Assembly (NCBI GenBank): GCA_021775615.1
Contig: JAJFHL010000090.1
Location: 1-47,393, forward strand
DNA from: Hyphomicrobiales bacterium
GTDB lineage: Bacteria; Pseudomonadota; Alphaproteobacteria; Rhizobiales; JAJFHB01
Length of the DNA: 47,393 nt
Direction: 5' to 3'
The notes beneath the pieces are model-generated. The model had not been told where the DNA came from. It ran no database searches and saw only the letters and a program-made list of their open reading frames with translations. Shown here one piece after another: positions 34,856-44,347 of the stretch (within the stretch, counting starts at the first letter, position 1; each line of letters starts with the position of its first letter). Both the position numbers and the translations under genes were made by a program.

Positions 34856-36271
34856 GTGAAGTTCAAGTTTCCCAGTGCCTACACGATACTCTTCGGGCTG
34901 ATCATCGCCGTTGCCGTTGCCACCTGGTTCGTGCCGGCGGGCCAGTATGACCGCGTAACAAACGAGACGCTCGGCAAGGAAGTTCCGGTGCCGGGAACCT
35001 ACAAGGAGGTCGAAGCGAACCCTCAAGGCTTTGCCGATGTGGTGCTGGCCCCGATCTCCGGCTTTTATGACCCTGGCAGCTACGAGGCTCGGGCAATCGA
35101 TGTCGCACTCTTCGTTCTGATCATTGGCGGTTTCCTCGGCATCGTAACCCGGACCGGGGCTATCGACGCGGGTATCGAACGATCCATGACCCGCCTTCGA
35201 GGGCGCGAAAAGTGGATGATCCCGATTCTCATGGCGCTGTTCGCGGCAGGTGGCACGATCTATGGCATGGCCGAGGAGTCCCTTGCGTTCTACACCCTCA
35301 TCATCCCTGTCATGATTGCGGCTCGCTACGACGCGGTTACCGGAGTTGCCATCATCATGCTCGGGGCCGGTGTCGGCACCCTCGGTTCGACGATCAACCC
35401 TTTCGCCACGGTGATCGCAGCGAATGCGGCCGGTGTTCCGTTCACTGACGGTATCGTCCTGCGGTTCTTCATCCTCATCGCGTGCTGGCTCGCCTGTGTG
35501 TATTACGTCATGCGCTATGCGGAGCGGGTGAGGCAGGACCCTGAACTGTCAATCGTTGCCGACAAACGGGAAAGCAACGAGGCTCATTTCCTCAAAGGCC
35601 GCGACCACGACAGTGAGGCCGCCAACACCGGCTTCACCCTGACGCACAAGATTGTTCTGCTTGTCTTTGCAGGCAGCTTCGCGGTCATGATTTGGGGTGT
35701 TTCCGCCGGCGGTTGGTGGATGGCGAAGATGTCCGCACTGTTCATCGTTGCGTCCATCGTGGTCGGCGTCATCGCCCGCATGAGCGAAGAGGACTTTACC
35801 ACCACGTTCGTTGACGGCGCCCGCGACCTCCTCGGCGTGGCCCTGGTTATCGGCATAGCACGCGGTATCGTGGTTGTTATGGATGCCGGCAAGATGACCG
35901 ATACCATCCTGTTCTGGGCGGAGAACGCCGTGAGCGGATTACCCGCCATTGCCTTCATCAATGCCATGTTCGGAATTGAAGTGGCGCTCTCGTTCTTCGT
36001 GCCCTCGTCGTCTGGCCTTGCGGTCCTGACCATGCCTATCATGGCGCCGCTGGCGGACTTCGTGGGCGTGCAGCGCAATCTGGTCGTCACCGCTTATCAA
36101 TCGGCCAGCGGTCTTGTGAATCTGGTGAACCCGACCTTCGCGGTGGTCATGGGCGGACTGGCCCTTGGCCGTGTTCCCTACGAACGTTGGCTGCGCTTCA
36201 TGTGGCCGCTGCTTTTGATCCTGGCGGTGATCATCATGGTCTCGATCAGTGCCGCGACGGTGATCGGTTAG
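34856..36271 (+). CDS. YfcC-family permease, probable arginine/ornithine antiporter
   Basis: 471-residue inner-membrane protein of the YfcC/C4-dicarboxylate anaerobic carrier superfamily with about 12 helices. Conserved stretches are GGTIYGMAEESLAFY, LGSTINPFA and PSSSGLAVLTMPIMAPL. It starts with GTG at 34856, preceded by AGAGG. Its place directly before arcA, arcB and arcC matches that of ArcD in arginine deiminase operons, so arginine-ornithine exchange is inferred; the protein is not of the classical ArcD (APC) family. Confidence 0.82.
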   Translation: MKFKFPSAYTILFGLIIAVAVATWFVPAGQYDRVTNETLGKEVPVPGTYKEVEANPQGFADVVLAPISGFYDPGSYEARAIDVALFVLIIGGFLGIVTRTGAIDAGIERSMTRLRGREKWMIPILMALFAAGGTIYGMAEESLAFYTLIIPVMIAARYDAVTGVAIIMLGAGVGTLGSTINPFATVIAANAAGVPFTDGIVLRFFILIACWLACVYYVMRYAERVRQDPELSIVADKRESNEAHFLKGRDHDSEAANTGFTLTHKIVLLVFAGSFAVMIWGVSAGGWWMAKMSALFIVASIVVGVIARMSEEDFTTTFVDGARDLLGVALVIGIARGIVVVMDAGKMTDTILFWAENAVSGLPAIAFINAMFGIEVALSFFVPSSSGLAVLTMPIMAPLADFVGVQRNLVVTAYQSASGLVNLVNPTFAVVMGGLALGRVPYERWLRFMWPLLLILAVIIMVSISAATVIG

Positions 36272-36382
36272 GCCGGGCGTGCACGGGCGCAGAGCAGATA
36301 CTCGGTGCCGTCCCAGTGTCTGAATGAAGTGGCCCGACCACGCACCGGATCTTGAAACGCCCAATAGGGAGGAAGTTGCCGC

Positions 36383-37615
36383 ATGAACAATCTTGGCGTC
36401 CATTCCGAGATCGGAAAGCTCAGGAAAGTCATCGTTCACCGGCCGGGTCTGGCGATCGCGCGTCTGACGCCGTCGAATTGTCACGAGTTGCTGTTCGACG
36501 ATGTTTTGTGGGTCAAGCAGGCACGCCAGGAGCATTTGGCTTTCACCGACGAAATGCGCAACCGTGGTGTCGAGGTGCTCTTCTTCCGCGAGCTGCTCGA
36601 AGAGACCATGCGTGACATGGAGGCGCGCAAGTGGCTGCTCGATCTCAAGATCACGGAGAACACGGTCGGTGTCGGTATGGCCGACGACCTGCACGCGGCC
36701 ATGATGGAGATGGATGCCGAGAAGGTTTCGATCCACCTCATCGGGGGCATCAACCGTGCTGAACTTCCCTTCGAGCCCAGGGGTATGCTTGGACGTCTGT
36801 TGGAGCCGCAGGATTTCGTCCTGCCACCGCTGCCGAACCAGCTGTTCACCCGCGACCCGTCGGCCTGGATCTACAACGGTGTGTCGATCAATCCCATGTT
36901 CTGGCCGGCACGACGCGAGGAGACGCTCAACACCGCGGCAATCTATATGCATCATCCGATGTTCAAGGCGGAGGACTTCGAGATCTGGTGGGGTGGCAAC
37001 GTCGAAGACCACCAGGGAGCTTCGTTTTCCGAAGGCGGCGACATCATGCCCATTGGCAACGGCGTGGTGCTGGTCGGCATGGGCGAGCGCACGACGCCTC
37101 ATGCGGTCGGTCAGATCGCCCGCAACCTGTTCGCCAAGCAGGGCGCCAGCCATGTCATCGCGGCCGCCATGCCGAAGGAGCGGGCGGCCATGCACCTCGA
37201 TACCGTGTTCACGTTCTGCGACCGGGACATCGTCAACATGCACCCCGAAGTGGTGAACACCATTCGCCCGTTCTCCCTGCGCCCAAGTGACAAAGAGGGA
37301 GAGCTCGATGTGGTGGAGGAGGGGGAAGACTTTCCCACGGTCGTCGCAAAGGCGCTGGGGTTGAAGACCCTGCGCCAGGTGCACACGGGCGGCAACTCTT
37401 ACGAAGCCGAGCGCGAGCAGTGGGACGACGGCAACAATGTCGTGGCGCTCGAGCCGGGCGTCGTGGTCGCCTATGAGCGCAACGTTCACACCAACACGAT
37501 GCTCCGCAAGGCGGGCATCGAAGTCGTCACCATCGCCGGCAACGAACTGGGCCGCGGCCGCGGCGGCGGTCACTGCATGACGTGCCCGATCCAGCGCGAT
37601 CCGGTCGACTACTGA
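36383..37615 (+). CDS. arcA: Arginine deiminase
   Basis: 410-residue guanidino-group hydrolase converting arginine to citrulline and ammonia. The catalytic cysteine is C398 in [10 protein letters not shown] at the C-terminus; the acidic/His residues lie in FTRDPSAW and [17 protein letters not shown] precedes ATG 36383. First enzyme of the fermentative pathway completed by the two genes that follow. Confidence 0.96.
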   Translation: MNNLGVHSEIGKLRKVIVHRPGLAIARLTPSNCHELLFDDVLWVKQARQEHLAFTDEMRNRGVEVLFFRELLEETMRDMEARKWLLDLKITENTVGVGMADDLHAAMMEMDAEKVSIHLIGGINRAELPFEPRGMLGRLLEPQDFVLPPLPNQLFTRDPSAWIYNGVSINPMFWPARREETLNTAAIYMHHPMFKAEDFEIWWGGNVEDHQGASFSEGGDIMPIGNGVVLVGMGERTTPHAVGQIARNLFAKQGASHVIAAAMPKERAAMHLDTVFTFCDRDIVNMHPEVVNTIRPFSLRPSDKEGELDVVEEGEDFPTVVAKALGLKTLRQVHTGGNSYEAEREQWDDGNNVVALEPGVVVAYERNVHTNTMLRKAGIEVVTIAGNELGRGRGGGHCMTCPIQRDPVDY

Positions 37616-37660
37616 TCCCAACTGACTGCGGAACCAAAAGCATTCAGGGAGCCTGCCACG

Positions 37661-38662
37661 ATGGCATTCAATCTCAAGGGCCGGAGTTTCCTCAAGCTCC
37701 TCGATTTCAATCAGCGCGAGATGAAGTATCTCCTCGATCTCGCCCGTGATCTCAAGCGCGCCAAATATTCCGGCACCGAGCGGCAGCAGCTCAAGGGCAA
37801 GAATATCTGCCTGATCTTCGAGAAAACATCGACCCGCACCATGTGTGCCTTCGAAGTTGCCGCCATGGATCAGGGGGCAGGGGTCACCTATCTCGGGCCG
37901 TCCGGGTCACAGATCGGCCACAAGGAATCGATGAAGGACACCGCGCGCGTGCTTGGCCGCATGTATGACGCCATCGAATATCGCGGCTTCGCGCAGGAGA
38001 TTGTCGAGGAGCTGGCGAGTTACGCCGGTGTGCCTGTGTTCAACGGACTGACCGATGAGTTCCACCCGACCCAGATGCTGGCCGATGTGCTGACCATGTG
38101 GGAGCACAGCGACAAGCCGATACAGAACATCTCCTACGCCTATGTCGGTGACGCCCACAGCAATATGGGACACTCGCTGATGATTGCCGGATGCCTTATG
38201 GGCATGGACGTGCGGATTGCGGCGCCGAAATCGATCTGGCCGGGCGCCGAATTCGAAGGCCCGGCGCGGGAGCTTGCCGAGCGATACGGCGCCCGCCTGA
38301 CCATCACCGAGGATCCGAAAGAGGCGGTCAGGGGCGTTGACTTTATCCATACCGATGTCTGGGTCTCCATGGGCGAGCCGGCAGAGGTCTGGGAGGAGCG
38401 CATCAAGCTGCTGTCGCCCTATCAGGTGAACAAGAAGTTGATGGCAGCGTCCGGCGTGCCGTCGACCAAGTTCATGCATTGCCTGCCGGCCTTCCATAAC
38501 CGGGAGACGAAGATCGGAGAGGAGGTCTTCGAAAAGTATGGGATTTCCGAGATGGAGGTGACCGATGAGGTGTTCGAATCTCCAGCCGGTATCCAGTTCG
38601 AGCAGGCTGAAAACCGCATGCATACCATCAAGGCCACGCTTGTTGCGGCGATCGGGAGCTGA
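37661..38662 (+). CDS. arcB: Ornithine carbamoyltransferase, catabolic
   Basis: 333 residues. Carbamoyl-phosphate-binding STRT (57-60) and the ornithine-side motif HCLPAFHN are present, as is [11 protein letters not shown]. In the arginine deiminase pathway it runs backwards, splitting citrulline into ornithine and carbamoyl phosphate. Length and position favour the catabolic ArcB form over anabolic ArgF. Confidence 0.95.
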   Translation: MAFNLKGRSFLKLLDFNQREMKYLLDLARDLKRAKYSGTERQQLKGKNICLIFEKTSTRTMCAFEVAAMDQGAGVTYLGPSGSQIGHKESMKDTARVLGRMYDAIEYRGFAQEIVEELASYAGVPVFNGLTDEFHPTQMLADVLTMWEHSDKPIQNISYAYVGDAHSNMGHSLMIAGCLMGMDVRIAAPKSIWPGAEFEGPARELAERYGARLTITEDPKEAVRGVDFIHTDVWVSMGEPAEVWEERIKLLSPYQVNKKLMAASGVPSTKFMHCLPAFHNRETKIGEEVFEKYGISEMEVTDEVFESPAGIQFEQAENRMHTIKATLVAAIGS

Positions 38663-38665
38663 GTG

Positions 38666-39595
38666 ATGCGCATTGTGGTTGCCCTTGGCGGCAATGCCCT
38701 GCTTCGTCGCGGCGAAGCGCTGACGGAAGAGAACCAGCGTGAAAACGTTCGTATCGCCTCAGAAGCGCTGGCGCCGATCGCGGAAGAGCATCAACTTGTC
38801 ATCTCACACGGCAACGGCCCGCAGGTCGGCTTGCTCTCGCTGCAGGGCGCCGCCTACAAGCCGGATGAAGCCTATCCTCTCGATGTGCTCGGCGCCCAGA
38901 CCGAGGGCATGATCGGTTACATGATCGAACAGGAGCTTGGTAACCTCCTGCCGCAGGATGTGCCGTTTGCAACGCTTTTGACAATGGTTGAGGTCGATGC
39001 AGCGGACCCGGCCTTCCAGAACCCCACCAAATTCATTGGCCCTGTCTACGAAGAGGCGGAGGCGAGGCGGCTCGCCGGAGAGAAGGATTGGTCAATCAAG
39101 GCAGATGGTGACAAGTGGCGACGCGTCGTTGCATCGCCACTGCCCAAGCGCATCTTCGAAATACGCCCGATCAAATGGCTGGTCGAGCATGGCACTATTG
39201 TTATCTGCGCCGGCGGTGGCGGCATCCCGACAGTTTATGACGAGAACGACAAACTGCACGGCATCGAGGCCGTCATCGACAAGGACTTCGCCAGCGAGCT
39301 TCTGGCGCGGGAGCTTGCAGCGGACCTATTCATCATGGCGACCGACGTCGACGCGGTTTACGTCGACTGGGGCAAGCCGGACGCAAAGCGGATCAAACGG
39401 GCATCTCCGGACGTCATCGCGGAGTATGAATTTCCCGCCGGCTCCATGGGGCCTAAGGTCGACGCCGCCTGCCAGTTTGCGCGGCGTACCGGCAAGACAG
39501 CAGCCATCGGAGCTCTGGCGGATCTCTCCGGCATGCTCACGGGGGACGCCGGCACGACGATCAGTGGCGATGCCATAGCGATCGAATGGCACTGA
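38666..39595 (+). CDS. arcC: Carbamate kinase
   Basis: 309 residues with the opening [25 protein letters not shown] and [10 protein letters not shown] motifs of the carbamate kinase fold. It makes ATP from carbamoyl phosphate, the energy-yielding step of the pathway. ATG 38666 has GGGAG upstream; the start is 4 bases after the arcB stop, so they are coupled. Confidence 0.95.
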   Translation: MRIVVALGGNALLRRGEALTEENQRENVRIASEALAPIAEEHQLVISHGNGPQVGLLSLQGAAYKPDEAYPLDVLGAQTEGMIGYMIEQELGNLLPQDVPFATLLTMVEVDAADPAFQNPTKFIGPVYEEAEARRLAGEKDWSIKADGDKWRRVVASPLPKRIFEIRPIKWLVEHGTIVICAGGGGIPTVYDENDKLHGIEAVIDKDFASELLARELAADLFIMATDVDAVYVDWGKPDAKRIKRASPDVIAEYEFPAGSMGPKVDAACQFARRTGKTAAIGALADLSGMLTGDAGTTISGDAIAIEWH

Positions 39596-39633
39596 AACGA
39601 AGTGCCGGGTGCACTGCATTCGCACCGATTGAA

Positions 39634-39657
39634 GCCGTGGGTTCGAGGCCTGCCACT
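39634..39657 (+). repeat. Segment resembling the 3' part of tRNA-Asp
   Basis: Twenty of 24 bases match 32567-32590 of tRNA-Asp (T stem and loop with its approach), including an unbroken GGGTTCGAG. No cloverleaf can be drawn here. It lies just after arcC, so the porin-arc segment is bracketed by tRNA-Asp and this imperfect copy. Confidence 0.35.
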
Positions 39658-39703
39658 TTCCGGTACATGGGTTCACGCCTGCTCAACAGCAGGGCGTCGG
39701 CCG

Positions 39704-40417
39704 TCACGCCAGCCGGTCTTCGCCTTTGGGCTCGAGGAAGGCGGCGCGCAGGATGACGCCGAGGATCGTCGTGCTGGCGAGCACCGTGCCCTTGATCGTT
39801 CCGGAGATCTTCGAGGTGCCGATGCGCGGGGCGTAGCTGACCGGAACGTCCATCGCCTTCAGCCCCTGACGGGCTGCCTTGATCTGCATCTCGACGGTCC
39901 AGCCGAAGGCGCGGTCGCGCATGCCGAGTTGGCGCAGGGCCGAAGCCCTGATGGCGCGGAACGGTCCAAGGTCGGTGTGGCGGGTGTTCCAGAACAGCCG
40001 CATCAGGGCGCAGGCGAGCCGGTTGCCGTAGCGCTGATGCAGCAGCAGGGCGCCGGGCTCGGCATCGCCCAGAACCCGCGAACCGATGACAAGGTCGGCC
40101 TCGCCCCTGGCGATCGGATCGACGATGCGGTCCATCTCGGACGGACTGTCGGAATAGTCGCCATCGAGGAACACGATGATGTCGGTTTCGTCGAGCCGCG
40201 CAAGGCCCGCCTGGCAGGCGGCGCCATAGCCGCGTTCGGGCTCGCGCACCACATCGGCGCCGCCGTCGCGGGCAACGTCGGGTGTTTTGTCCTGAGAGCC
40301 ATTGTCGGCCACCACCACCTGGTCGGCCCAGGAAGGGATGTCGCTCAGCACGCGGCCGATCGCGCGCTCTTCATTCAGAGCGGGAATGACGACGCCAACG
40401 CGGTGCTTCAACCTCAT
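39704..40417 (-). CDS. Family 2 glycosyltransferase (polyprenyl-phosphate sugar synthase-like)
   Basis: 237 residues, GT-A fold: VVIPALNEERAIG, ADNGSQDKT, the DxD-like DGDYSD and VIGSRV. Lacks membrane helices apart from a hydrophobic C-terminal stretch. Such enzymes link a sugar from a nucleotide donor to a lipid phosphate (as in DPM1). It overlaps the stop of the GT-C gene by ATGA, and the pair is inferred to make and then use a lipid-linked sugar. Confidence 0.85.
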   Translation of the reverse strand: MRLKHRVGVVIPALNEERAIGRVLSDIPSWADQVVVADNGSQDKTPDVARDGGADVVREPERGYGAACQAGLARLDETDIIVFLDGDYSDSPSEMDRIVDPIARGEADLVIGSRVLGDAEPGALLLHQRYGNRLACALMRLFWNTRHTDLGPFRAIRASALRQLGMRDRAFGWTVEMQIKAARQGLKAMDVPVSYAPRIGTSKISGTIKGTVLASTTILGVILRAAFLEPKGEDRLA

Positions 40418-41898
40418 TCTGGCCCTCCGGGGACCGGGTTCTCGGGGAGCCTATCACGGTTATGTGTGCTCAAACCATTTCGATCATTGATACAGTCGAT
40501 GATGAGCAGGACCCACGCCGGCAGCCAGATCGCGAGGACAACGCCGTAACGGAAGATATCGGTCATGTCGCGGGCGGCGAGATAGAAATAGACATAGTAG
40601 AGGGGCAGGGTGGCCGCCAGGATGACAAAGCCCCGCATCGGAAACATGGGCAGGAGAATTGCGAGCCAGCCGTAGTACCAGGGAAACTGCGTCGGGCTCA
40701 TGAGCAGCAATGCGCCGATGGTAACAAAGGCGCGGTAGCAGATCTCCCGGGGTGAACGTGTTTCCGTCCGGTTGATGTAGAGAACGATCGCACATAGGCC
40801 TGCCCCCACGATGGCGCGGGCGACCAGTTTCCCTACCGACGGATCCGCGCCGAGGAAGCCTGTGACGCCGAGGACGATCCACTCGAAAAAACGGAACAGG
40901 GCATCGTTGGCCTGCCAGCGGCTGCCATAGGCAACGAAGCCCGAGGTTTGATCGAGACCGGCAAGAATGACGGGAGCAAGCAGAGCGGCGGCTAGCAGGC
41001 CGGTCACGGCGGCAGCCAGGATAATCGTTCGCGGGGCGCTCAGCCAAGGCCGCAGCAGAGTGGGGAAGAGAAGCACCGGCCAGAGTTTGGCGCCGATGCC
41101 GATGGCCAGTGCCGCGGCACTGGAAACCGGCCTTGCGCGGATGGCCAGCAATACCGCGGCCGTGACAGGCAGCATGACGAGAAGGTCCATGTGGGCCGAG
41201 TTATGAAACTCCTTGATCACAACCGGGTTCCACCAGTAAAGCGCAACCCAGATCGGAGACCTGCCGATGGTCTGGAGAAGGCAGACGATCAGGCCGCATA
41301 TGATCAGGTCGCAGGCGAGGAGCAGGATGCGCCAGGCATCGAGGCTCCATGGCGCGAGCCAGTGCGCCAGGGCAAATGCGGCCTGCGTTACGGGCGGATA
41401 GACCGTGGTCAGGCCGGGGTAGTTGATGCGCTCGAGTATGGCGCCTGCTTCGGTTGCGAGACGGTCGAGCGTTGCGTTGCCGGTGGCGCCGTCAAAAATT
41501 GCTTCGGGACTGTGTTCATAGGGGCTGAGGCCGTTCGCCGTAACCGCTCCATCCAGCAGGTAACGGTTGTAGTCGTCCTCAAGGATCGGCTGGGTGCCGA
41601 AGAACACCACGCGCATCGCCAGGCCCGCAAGCACAATCCAGGTGAGAAGATAGACGGGCTTGATGCCGGTGTTGCGTTCGGCCGAGCGCAGCAGGCGCGG
41701 CAGCACAAGGAAGATGACGCCCGCCGCGACCAGCAGCGCCACCAGCACCGGAACCGGCATGTCGATCACATAGACGTCGTAATCGAAACGTTCATGCAGC
41801 GCGGCGAGCGCCGAGAAGCAGGCAAACATGGCGGCCGCCGTGGCAAGCCACGGCAGATAGAGAATCAGTTTCTGTACCAATTGTCTTTGCAACGGCAC
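40414..41898 (-). CDS. GT-C type membrane glycosyltransferase (polyprenyl-phosphomannose-dependent-like)
   Basis: 494 residues with about 11 hydrophobic helices and the acidic loop motif EDDYNRYLLDG typical of GT-C enzymes such as the MptA/DUF2029 type. It should transfer a sugar from a lipid-phosphate donor on the periplasmic side. The GTG at 41898 has GGAAAGAAG upstream and starts shortly before the first helix; longer reading back to 42078 adds a non-conserved stretch without a ribosome site. The ATGA overlap with the following GT2 gene indicates coupling. Acceptor unknown. Confidence 0.75.
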   Translation of the reverse strand: MPLQRQLVQKLILYLPWLATAAAMFACFSALAALHERFDYDVYVIDMPVPVLVALLVAAGVIFLVLPRLLRSAERNTGIKPVYLLTWIVLAGLAMRVVFFGTQPILEDDYNRYLLDGAVTANGLSPYEHSPEAIFDGATGNATLDRLATEAGAILERINYPGLTTVYPPVTQAAFALAHWLAPWSLDAWRILLLACDLIICGLIVCLLQTIGRSPIWVALYWWNPVVIKEFHNSAHMDLLVMLPVTAAVLLAIRARPVSSAAALAIGIGAKLWPVLLFPTLLRPWLSAPRTIILAAAVTGLLAAALLAPVILAGLDQTSGFVAYGSRWQANDALFRFFEWIVLGVTGFLGADPSVGKLVARAIVGAGLCAIVLYINRTETRSPREICYRAFVTIGALLLMSPTQFPWYYGWLAILLPMFPMRGFVILAATLPLYYVYFYLAARDMTDIFRYGVVLAIWLPAWVLLIIDCINDRNGLSTHNRDRLPENPVPGGPE

Positions 41899-42129
41899 AC
41901 TCTTCTTTCCGGCCGGCCCGACGTGCCTGCAGCCGGCGCCAGGTCTTGTGTTCGCGCCGTCCACACCGGCCGTTGTACCCAAGGGTGCGGCATTTGGCAT
42001 CGTTTGATTGAAGGAATGTGCTGGGAGTTGCCGTTGTGCGCCCCTGATCTCGATGACGCCGTGGCGCAATCCGGGCACGTTCGGGGTCTGCTACATGTCG
42101 GGTGCAGGTGATGGATTGAGGATCATCTG

Positions 42130-42159
42130 CCCCACCGGCGAGTGCATTCGCCGGTGGGG
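42130..42159. repeat. Perfect 12-base inverted repeat (hairpin)
   Basis: CCCCACCGGCGA and TCGCCGGTGGGG around 6 bases form a very stable GC-rich hairpin. It lies 37 bases past the stop of the small lysine-rich ORF and about 230 bases before the GT-C start. No U tract on either strand; possibly a terminator of that ORF. Confidence 0.6.
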
Positions 42160-42195
42160 AGGGAGTGGAGTGCGTGGGAGTGCACTGCCGATGAA

Positions 42196-42456
42196 TCAGT
42201 TGCCGGTGAAGGACCCGCGGGTCTCGGTGCCCTGGCGGGTTCTCTTTTTCTTCTTTTTCTTCTCAAAATCCCGAGAAACGGCGCTGTCTGCGTTCTGTGC
42301 GTTGCCGGTGTCGAAGCCTTGGCTTGCGGTGCTTGCCGCATTGCCTGCTACAGCTGTCTGCAGCATGATTGCAAGCGCCAGTGCCGCGGCCGCGGCGAGC
42401 GCCGGCAAAGTGCCCGCGAGTGTATCTGTATGTCCAATCGCTTTGGTCTCGATCAT
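42196..42456 (-). CDS. Small hypothetical membrane protein with a poly-lysine stretch
   Basis: 86 residues. A hydrophobic, alanine-rich segment (about 12-38) is followed by a polar tail with six lysines and an arginine (KKKKKKR). The ATG at 42454-42456 has GGGAG with a 9-base spacer. No family recognised. The six AAG/AAA codons lie in a pyrimidine-rich run of the plus strand. A stable hairpin follows its stop. Moderate support that it is real. Confidence 0.45.
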   Translation of the reverse strand: MIETKAIGHTDTLAGTLPALAAAAALALAIMLQTAVAGNAASTASQGFDTGNAQNADSAVSRDFEKKKKKKRTRQGTETRGSFTGN

Positions 42457-42760
42457 TCCCTTTGTCTCCCGTTGTCCCGGTTTGGTCGCTTCCGCGTGCC
42501 GGCATCGCGATGAGGCTCGTTCGAGGCCGGCGCCGACCTCTTAATTGGGCGTGTTGGGGACGGGTTTAAATTCAACTGTGTTCAACAAAATCGCGAGCGG
42601 CATTTGATCTTGCGCCGCGATACGCGGTGCGCTAACACCCTCGCATTGACGGTCGCTTCATGGTAGGTGTTCGGGGGAACACGGAGGCGGTCGAGAGGGG
42701 ACTAGGGCTCTGTTTCGGGCTCTCACGCCTCGCCGCTGTAACACTACTGCAGGCGCGTGC
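42457..42760. other. Intergenic region upstream of nuoA
   Basis: No gene seen in these 304 bases. They must hold the nuo promoter. A perfect dyad GTGTTC-GGGG-GAACAC lies at 42667-42682, 79 bases upstream of nuoA, and could bind a regulator; the divergent small ORF starts at the other end. No confident -35/-10 pair was found. Confidence 0.5.
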
Positions 42761-43126
42761 ATGGAAGAACTTCTGAAAGACTATCTGCCGATTGTGATCT
42801 TCATTGGGATCTCGCTTGCGATCGGCCTCGCCCTCCTGCTTTCCGCATTCATTATTGCCGTGCATCATCCGGACACCGAAAAGGTGTCGGCGTATGAATG
42901 CGGTTTCGATGCCTTTGATGATGCCCGCATGAAATTCGACATCCGGTTCTATCTGGTGTCGATCCTGTTCATCATTTTCGATCTGGAAGTGGCCTTTCTG
43001 TTTCCCTGGGCGATATCGCTGAAGGAAGTCGGGGTGTTCGGCTTCTGGTCTATGATGGTTTTCCTTGGTGTGCTAACGATTGGCTTCATCTACGAATGGC
43101 GCAAGGGGGCCCTTGAATGGGATTGA
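42761..43126 (+). CDS. nuoA: NADH-quinone oxidoreductase subunit A
   Basis: 121-residue membrane subunit of complex I with three helices. The conserved loop [22 protein letters not shown], here given as starting YECGFD and ending FYLV, marks the family. First gene of the nuo operon; overlaps nuoB by 10 bases. Confidence 0.96.
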   Translation: MEELLKDYLPIVIFIGISLAIGLALLLSAFIIAVHHPDTEKVSAYECGFDAFDDARMKFDIRFYLVSILFIIFDLEVAFLFPWAISLKEVGVFGFWSMMVFLGVLTIGFIYEWRKGALEWD

Positions 43127-43701
43127 CCGGGGATAAGGGCGAGATGAATGTTCCGGGCGAAGCCGGTGGCATTATCCGGCCTGACGGCGGCACGCTGGTG
43201 CGGCCGGACGATCCGCTCTTCAACGTCATTTCGAACGAACTTGCCGATAAAGGGTTCTTGGTCACCGCATCCGACGACCTGATCAACTGGGCACGTACCG
43301 GCTCGCTGATGTGGATGACATTCGGGCTCGCCTGCTGCGCGGTCGAGATGATGCAGGTTTCGATGCCGCGGTATGATGCGGAGCGCTTCGGATTTGCGCC
43401 GCGCGCCAGCCCGCGCCAGTCCGACGTCATGATCGTGGCCGGCACGCTCACCAACAAAATGGCGCCCGCCCTGCGCAAGGTCTACGACCAGATGCCCGAG
43501 CCGCGCTACGTCATTTCCATGGGCAGCTGCGCCAATGGCGGTGGCTATTATCACTATTCCTACGCGGTGGTTCGCGGCTGTGATCGGATCGTGCCCGTGG
43601 ATATCTATGTTCCCGGCTGCCCGCCGACCGCCGAAGCACTGCTCTACGGAATTCTTCAACTCCAGAAGAAGATCCGCCGTACCGGAACCATTGAACGGTG
43701 A
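43117..43701 (+). CDS. nuoB: NADH-quinone oxidoreductase subunit B
   Basis: 194-residue peripheral subunit that carries the N2 [4Fe-4S] cluster: adjacent cysteines C73-C74 (LACCAVEMM), C138 (GSCANGGG) and C168 (PGCPPT). N2 hands electrons to quinone. ATG 43117 lies within the end of nuoA with a G-rich ribosome site; ATG 43144, preceded by AAGGGCGAG, is a serious alternative that would shorten the protein by 9 residues. Confidence 0.96.
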   Translation: MGLTGDKGEMNVPGEAGGIIRPDGGTLVRPDDPLFNVISNELADKGFLVTASDDLINWARTGSLMWMTFGLACCAVEMMQVSMPRYDAERFGFAPRASPRQSDVMIVAGTLTNKMAPALRKVYDQMPEPRYVISMGSCANGGGYYHYSYAVVRGCDRIVPVDIYVPGCPPTAEALLYGILQLQKKIRRTGTIER

Positions 43702-43733
43702 GGCGGCCCGGTCCGCTCTAAGAAGACAGCATT

Positions 43734-44333
43734 ATGGACGAAGCTCTCAGGGATTTGGGCGAACACATTGCGGGGGAGAACGATACCGCCGTGGTGAGCT
43801 GTGACGTGGCTTTCGGAGAACTGACTGTCACCGTGGTGGCAGAGCAGATCGTCCGGGTGCTGAAGTTCCTGCGCGACGATCACGCCTGCCGCTTCGTCAA
43901 TCTGATCGACATTTGCGGTGTCGATTATCCCGAGCGGACCGAGCGTTTCGACGTCGTCTACCATCTCTTGAGCCCGACGCAGAACGCGCGGGTGCGCATC
44001 AAGGTGCATGCCGGTGAGGAGACCGCGGTGCCGAGTGTGTGCTCGGTGTTCCCGGCGGCGAACTGGTTCGAGCGTGAAGCCTTCGACATGTACGGGATCT
44101 TGTTTTCCGGCCATCCCGATCTCAGGCGGATCCTGACCGACTACGGTTTCAACGGGCATCCGCTGCGCAAGGATTTCCCGCTCACAGGGTTTGTCGAAGT
44201 GCGTTATGACGATGAACAGAAACGGGTGATCTATGAACCTGTGAAGCTGGCGCAGGAGTTCCGTTCGTTCGATTTCATGAGCCCGTGGGAAGGTGCGGAA
44301 TATCTGCTCCCGGGCGACGAGAAGGCAAATTAG
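43734..44333 (+). CDS. nuoC: NADH-quinone oxidoreductase subunit C
   Basis: 199-residue hydrophilic subunit of complex I (30 kDa type). The family signature region [24 protein letters not shown] is present (starts WFERE, ends RRIL), as is [14 protein letters not shown]. Separate gene, not fused to nuoD as in enterobacteria. Confidence 0.96.
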   Translation: MDEALRDLGEHIAGENDTAVVSCDVAFGELTVTVVAEQIVRVLKFLRDDHACRFVNLIDICGVDYPERTERFDVVYHLLSPTQNARVRIKVHAGEETAVPSVCSVFPAANWFEREAFDMYGILFSGHPDLRRILTDYGFNGHPLRKDFPLTGFVEVRYDDEQKRVIYEPVKLAQEFRSFDFMSPWEGAEYLLPGDEKAN

Positions 44334-44347
44334 GGACGCGCCGCCAA

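Noticed and set aside
35939-37621. 560-codon frame antisense to arcA
   Set aside because: Shadow of the arginine deiminase gene, which has its full catalytic motif set.
39601-39662. A further tRNA gene
   Set aside because: A T-arm-like GGGTTCGAG is present, but no acceptor, D or anticodon stems can be paired, so it is listed only as a fragment.
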